A stretch of DNA of 64,000 nucleotides from Cherax quadricarinatus (taxonomy: Eukaryota; Arthropoda; Malacostraca; Decapoda; Parastacidae): positions 3,051,714 to 3,115,713 of the forward strand of contig NC_091374.1 of NCBI RefSeq assembly GCF_038502225.1, in the 5' to 3' direction. The notes beneath the pieces are model-generated. The model was given only the letters and a program-made list of their open reading frames with translations, ran no database searches and was not told the DNA's origin. The position numbers and the translations under genes were made by a program. Positions 58,801 through 64,000 of the stretch are shown here, one piece after another. The first letter of the stretch is position 1. Each line of letters starts with the position of its first letter.

Positions 58801-61342
58801 GACTCTTACACCTGTGTCTCATGTGTTATCACTCTTACACCTGTGTCTCATCTGTGTTATCACTCTTACACCTGTGTCTCATCTGTGTTATGACTCTTAC
58901 ACCTGTGTCTCATCTGTGTTATGACTCTTACATCTGTGTTTCATCTGTGTTATGATCTGTGTTATGACTTACACCTGTGTCTCATCTGTGTTATGACTCT
59001 TACTCCTGTGTCTCACCTGTGTTATCTGTGTTACTGACTTACACCTGTGTCTCATCTGTGTTATCACTCTTACACCTGTGTCTCATCTGTGTTATGACTT
59101 ACACCTGTGTCTCATCTGTGTTATGATCTGTGTTATGACTTACACCTGTGTCTCATCTGTGTTATGACTCTTACACCTGTGTCTCATGTGTTATCACTCT
59201 TACACCTGTGTCTCATCTGTGTTATCACTCTTACACCTGTGTCTCATCTGTGTTATCACTCTTACACCTGTGTCTCATGTGTTATCACTCTTACACCTGT
59301 GTCTCATCTGTGTTATCACTCTTACACCTGTGTCTCATCTGTGTTATGACTCTTACACCTGTGTCTCATCTGTGTTATGACTCTTACACCTGTGTCTCAT
59401 CTGTGTTATGACTCTTACACCTGTGTCTCATCTGTGTTATGACTCTTACACCTGTGTCTCATGTGTTATCACTCTTACACCTGTGTCTCGTCTGTGTTAT
59501 GACTCTTACACCTGTGTCTCATCTGTGTTATGACTCTTACACCTGTGTCTCATCTGTGTTATGACTCTTACACCTGTGTCTCATCTGTGTTATGACTCTT
59601 ACACCTGTGTCTCATCTGTGTTATGACTCTTACACCTGTGTCTCATCTGTGTTATGACTCTTACACCTGTGTCTCATCTGTGTTATGACTCTTACACCTG
59701 TGTCTCATCTGTGTTATGACTCTTACACCTGTGTCTCATCTGTGTTATGACTCTTACACCTGTGTCTCATCTGTGTTATGACTCTTACACCTGTGTCTCA
59801 TCTGTGTTATGACTCTTACACCTGTGTCTCATCTGTGTTATGACTCTTACACCTGTGTCTCATCTGTGTTATCACTCTTACACCTGTGTCTCATCTGTGT
59901 TATGACTCTTACACCTGTGTCTCATCTGTGTTATCACTCTTACACCTGTGTCTCATGTGTTATCACTCTTACACCTGTGTCTCATCTGTGTTATGACTCT
60001 TACACCTGTGTCTCATCTGTGTTATGACTCTTACACCTGTGTCTCATCTGTGTTATGACTCTTACACCTGTGTCTCATGTGTGTTATGACTCTTACACCT
60101 GTGTCTCATCTGTGTTATGACTCTTACACCTGTGTCTCATCTGTGTTATGACTCTTACACCTGTGTCTCATCTGTGTTATGACTCTTACACCTGTGTCTC
60201 ATCTGTGTTATGACTCTTACATCTGTGTCTCATCTGTGTTATGACTCTTACACCTGTGTCTCATCTGTGTTATGACTCTTACACCTGTGTCTCATCTGTG
60301 TTATGACTCTTACACCTGTGTCTCATCTGTGTTATGACTCTTACACCTGTGTCTCATCTGTGTTATGACTCTTACACCTGTGTCTCATCTGTGTTATCAC
60401 TCTTACACCTGTGTCTCATCTGTGTTATGACTCTTACACCTGTGTCTCATCTGTGTTATGACTCTTACACCTGTGTCTCATCTGTGTTATGACTCTTACA
60501 CCTGTGTCTCATCTGTGTTATGACTCTTACACCTGTGTCTCATCTGTGTTATCACTCTTACACCTGTGTCTCATCTGTGTTATGACTCTTACACCTGTGT
60601 CTCATCTGTGTTATGACTCTTACACCTGTGTCTCATCTGTGTTATCTCTCTTACACCTGTGTCTCATCTGTGTTATGACTCTTACACCTGTGTCTCATCT
60701 GTGTTATGACTCTTACACCTGTGTCTCATCTGTGTTATGACTCTTACACCTGTGTCTCATCTGTGTTATCACTCTTACACCTGTGTCTCATCTGTGTTAT
60801 CACTCTTACACCTGTGTCTCATGTGTTATGACTCTTACACCTGTGTCTCATCTGTGTTATGACTCTTACACCTGTGTCTCATCTGTGTTATGACTCTTAC
60901 ACCTGTGTCTCATCTGTGTTATCACTCTTACACCTGTGTCTCATCGGTGTTATCACTCTTACACCTGTGTCTCATCTGTGTTATGACTTACACCTGTGTC
61001 TCATCTGTGTTATCACTCTTACACCTGTGTCTCATCTGTATTATCACTCTTACACCTGTGTCTCATCTGTGTTATGACTCTTACACCTGTGTCTCATCTG
61101 TGTTATGACTTACACCTGTGTCTCATCTGTGTTATCACTCTTACACCTGTGTCTCATCTGTGTTATCACTCTTACACCTGTGTCTCATCTGTGTTATGAC
61201 TTACATCTGTGTCTCATCTGTGTTATGACTCTTACACCTGTGTCTCATCTGTGTTATCACTCTTACACCTGTGTCTCATCTGTGTTATCACTCTTACACC
61301 TGTGTCTCATCTGTGTTATCACTCTTACACCTGTGTCTCATC
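46868..61342. repeat. 31-bp minisatellite with 29-bp units, about 470 copies
   Basis: The unit contains CTCTTACACCTGTGTCTCAT followed by CTGTGTTATGA or CTGTGTTATCA, 31 bp. A 29-bp form lacks TC (GACTTACACC). Rare variants (ATATGTG, ATCGGTG, ACAGCTG, GGCTC) recur in blocks showing large higher-order duplications. Units lacking CT (CTCATGTGTTATC) occur mainly beyond about 52.3 kb. Simpler near-homogeneous GACTC units fill 59.4-60.9 kb. + strand frames are spurious. Confidence 0.97.
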
Positions 61343-61822
61343 GCCTGTCAGGTGGGAGGCAGGTGTTGTGTCAACGTCAGTCGTACACCTGTCCTGCCTC
61401 ACGGCTCCTTTGTGAACCCGTGTCAGATGTCAGACATGATATATTGTCCGTATACCGTTAGAACAGGACAGGAGGAAGAGGAGGAGGAGGAGACGGAGGA
61501 GGAGTAGGAGGAGGAGGAGGATGGGTAGATGGGAATGGAGGTCTCCTTGACAAACCTCACAGCCTTGGGCGTGCAGGACCGCGTCAGATTGGGTGGTTAA
61601 GACAACACTCTATTAAGACCACTGCAGGCCTGATGCTTAAGGCCAGCTAGCCTAGCCAGGCTGAAAGCCTGCTGGTGGCACTCTGCCTCCTCATATAACA
61701 AACAGTGAATCACGTGACGTTAACTAAAGATGCGTCATCGTGATGTAACAGAACTGAGTGGTGGGTCAGGTAGAGGGTCATACCTGTCGCATCTCTTAGT
61801 GACCCCAGGGTCATCACCTTGG
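61343..61822. other. Unique sequence with a GGA-rich tract
   Basis: The array ends at TCATCGCCTGTCAGG. A purine tract of GGA and GAG words covers about 61467-61530. No gene was recognised. Confidence 0.5.
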
Positions 61823-63948
61823 CCCTGTTACATTCCATCACACAGAATGGGTTCCCTATTACATTCTATCACATAGGATGGGGCCCTGTCACTTTCCATC
61901 ACACAGGATGGGTCCCTGTCACATTTCATCACACAGGATGGGTTCCTGTCACATTCCATCATACAGGATAGATCCCTGTCACATTACATCACACAGCATA
62001 GGTCCCTGTCACATTCCATCACACAGGATAGGTCCCTGTCACATTCCATCACACAGGATAGGTCCCTGTCACATTCCATCACACAGGATAGGTCCCTGTC
62101 ACATTCCATCACACAGCATGAGTCCCTGTCATATTCCATCACAGGATGGGTCCCTGTTACATTCCATCACACAGGATGGGTCCCTGTCACATTCCATCAC
62201 ACAGGATGGGTCCCTGTCATATTCCATCACACAGGATGGGTCCCTGTCATATTCCATCACAGGATGGGTCCCTGTTACATTCCATCACACAGGATGGGTC
62301 CCTGTCACATTCCATCACACAGCATGGGTCCCTGTCATATTCCATCACAGGATGGGTCCCTGTTACATTCCATCACACAGGATGGGTCCCTGTCACATTC
62401 CATCACACAGGATGGGTCCCTGTCACATTCCATCACACAGGATGGGTCCGTCACATTCTATCACACAGGATGGATCCCTGTCACATTCCATCACACAGGA
62501 TGGGTCCGTCACATTCCATCACACAGGATGGATCCCTGTCACATTCCATCACACAGGATGGGTCCGTCACATTCCATCACACAGGATGGATCCCTGTCAC
62601 ATTCCATCACACAGGATGGGTCCGTCACATTTCATCACACAGGATGGATCCCTGTCACATTCCATCACACAGGATGGGTCCGTCACATTCCATCACACAG
62701 GATGGATCCCTGTCACATTCCATCACACAGCATGGGTCCCTGTCACATTCCATCACACAGGATGGGTCCCTGTCACATTCCATCACACAGGATGGGTCCC
62801 TGTCACATTCCATCACACAGGATGGGTCCCTGTCACATTCCATCACACAGCATGGGTCCCTGTCACATTCCATCACACAGGATGGGTCCATCACATTCCA
62901 TCACACAGGATGGGTCCCTGTCACATTCCATCACACAGGATGGGTCCATCACATTCCATCACACAGGATGGGTCCCTGTCACATTCCATCACACAGGATG
63001 GGTCCCTGTCACATTCCATCACACAGGATGGGTCCATCACATTCCATCACACAGGATGGGTCCCTGTCACATTCCATCACACAGGATGGGTCCCTGTCAC
63101 ATTCCATCACACAGGATGGGTCCCTGTCACATTCCATCACACAGGATGGGTCCCTGTCACATTCCATCACACAGGATGGGTCCCTGTCACATTCCATCAC
63201 ACAGGATGGGTCCATCACATTCCATCACACAGGATGGGTCCCTGTCACATTCCATCACACAGGATGGGTCCATCACATTCCATCACACAGGATGGGTCCA
63301 TCACATTCCATCACACAGGATGGGTCCATCACATTCCATCACACAGGATGGGTCCATCACATTTCATCACACAGGATGGGTCCATCACATTCCATCACTC
63401 AGGATGGGTCCCTGTCACATTCCATCACACAGGATGGGTCCCTGTCACATTCCATCACACAGGATGGGTCCCTGTCACATTCCATCACACAGGATGGGTC
63501 CCTGTCACATTCCATCACACAGGATGGGTCCCTGTCACATTCCATCACACAGGATGGGTCCCTGTCACATTCCATCACACAGGATGGGTCCCTGTCACAT
63601 TCCATCACACAGGATGGGTCCCTGTCACATTCCATCACACAGGATGGGTCCCTGTCACATTCCATCACACAGGATGGGTCCCTGTCACATTCCATCACAC
63701 AGGATGGGTCCCTGTCACATTCCATCACACAGGATGGGTCCGTCACATTCCATCACACAGGATGGGTCCCTGTCACATTCCATCACACAGGATGGGTCCC
63801 TGTCACATTCCATCACACAGGATGGGTCCCTGTCACATTCCATCACACAGGATGGGTCCCTGTCACATTCCATCACACAGGATGGGTCCCTGTCACATTC
63901 CATCACACAGGATGGGTCCCTGTCACATTCCATCACACAGCATGGGTT
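61823..63948. repeat. 30-bp minisatellite with 27- and 25-bp variants, about 73 copies
   Basis: The unit contains ACATTCCATCACACAGGATG followed by GGTCCCTGTC. Shortened units ending GGTCCGTC or GGTCCATC lack CTG. A form lacking CACA (CCATCACAGGATGG) occurs at 62139, 62260 and 62343. The left end is diverse and the right end (63410-63940) nearly homogeneous. Frames on both strands stay open because 30 and 27 are multiples of 3. No gene is supported. Confidence 0.97.
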
Positions 63949-64000
63949 CATATACGAGATAATGTGTCAACCTGAGCTGGCAGCTTCAATACAGTGATGA

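Noticed and set aside
46868..61342. Regular short repeats suggesting a CRISPR array
   Set aside because: There are no unique spacers between repeats; units are directly adjacent, and the context is eukaryotic.
61878..63997. Plus-strand frames of up to 694 codons rich in His, Ser and Pro
   Set aside because: The 30-bp unit is a multiple of 3, so frames persist, but three registers are open at once and 25- to 28-bp variants jump between them.

Overview
The window looks like non-coding eukaryotic nuclear DNA. About four fifths of it (roughly 52-53 kb by my manual tally) is tandem repeat, and most of the rest is retroelement debris. I see no host protein-coding gene. The LINE 3' tails, tRNA-derived SINEs, hammerhead-bearing Penelope-like fragments and very long minisatellites suggest an arthropod, most likely a decapod crustacean such as a crayfish. 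That placement is inference from general knowledge, not a database match.

Layout. 0.6-5.1 kb: a TA microsatellite and a 23-bp minisatellite. 5.2-12.0 kb: 46-bp, 34-bp and 48/32-bp arrays ending in a purine tract. 12.1-21.1 kb: two related 20-bp arrays that switch abruptly near 15160. 21.5-22.1 kb: three tRNA-derived SINE copies, two as a hairpin, bracketed by an 11-bp direct repeat. 22.7-24.5 kb: a 40-bp array built from 20-bp monomers. 25.0-26.4 kb: a 20-bp array, a tRNA-headed SINE with an ATT tail, a LINE reverse-transcriptase remnant and a 17-bp array. 26.5-27.1 kb: a cluster of Penelope-like fragments with hammerhead ribozyme-like folds, running into a 52-bp minisatellite (27.1-28.95 kb) whose unit derives from that element. 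29.4-33.3 kb: a LINE graveyard with CA and GA microsatellites. It includes one LINE with ORF1 and an intact-looking APE endonuclease but no reverse transcriptase; its ORF1 is split by a palindromic Penelope-like insertion with a 13-bp target-site duplication. 33.4-43.25 kb: a huge G-rich 20-bp array. 43.3-44.5 kb: a 69-bp triplet-rich array and a 392-bp GA tract. 45.1-46.4 kb: a 56-bp array and a GT-rich array. 46.9-61.3 kb: a 14.5-kb array of 31/29-bp units. 61.8-63.95 kb: a 30-bp array.

The most interesting signal is a set of short RNA folds at 26743-26781, 26912-26948 and 31069-31107, with a mirror copy at 31012-31050. Each fits a type I hammerhead ribozyme with a two-base-pair self-complementary stem III. 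Between copies stem I, stem II and the core 3-8 base pair all change in a compensatory way, and an ATAAA signal abuts stem I. The very long open frames in the arrays are artefacts: the repeat units lack stops in every frame of one strand.
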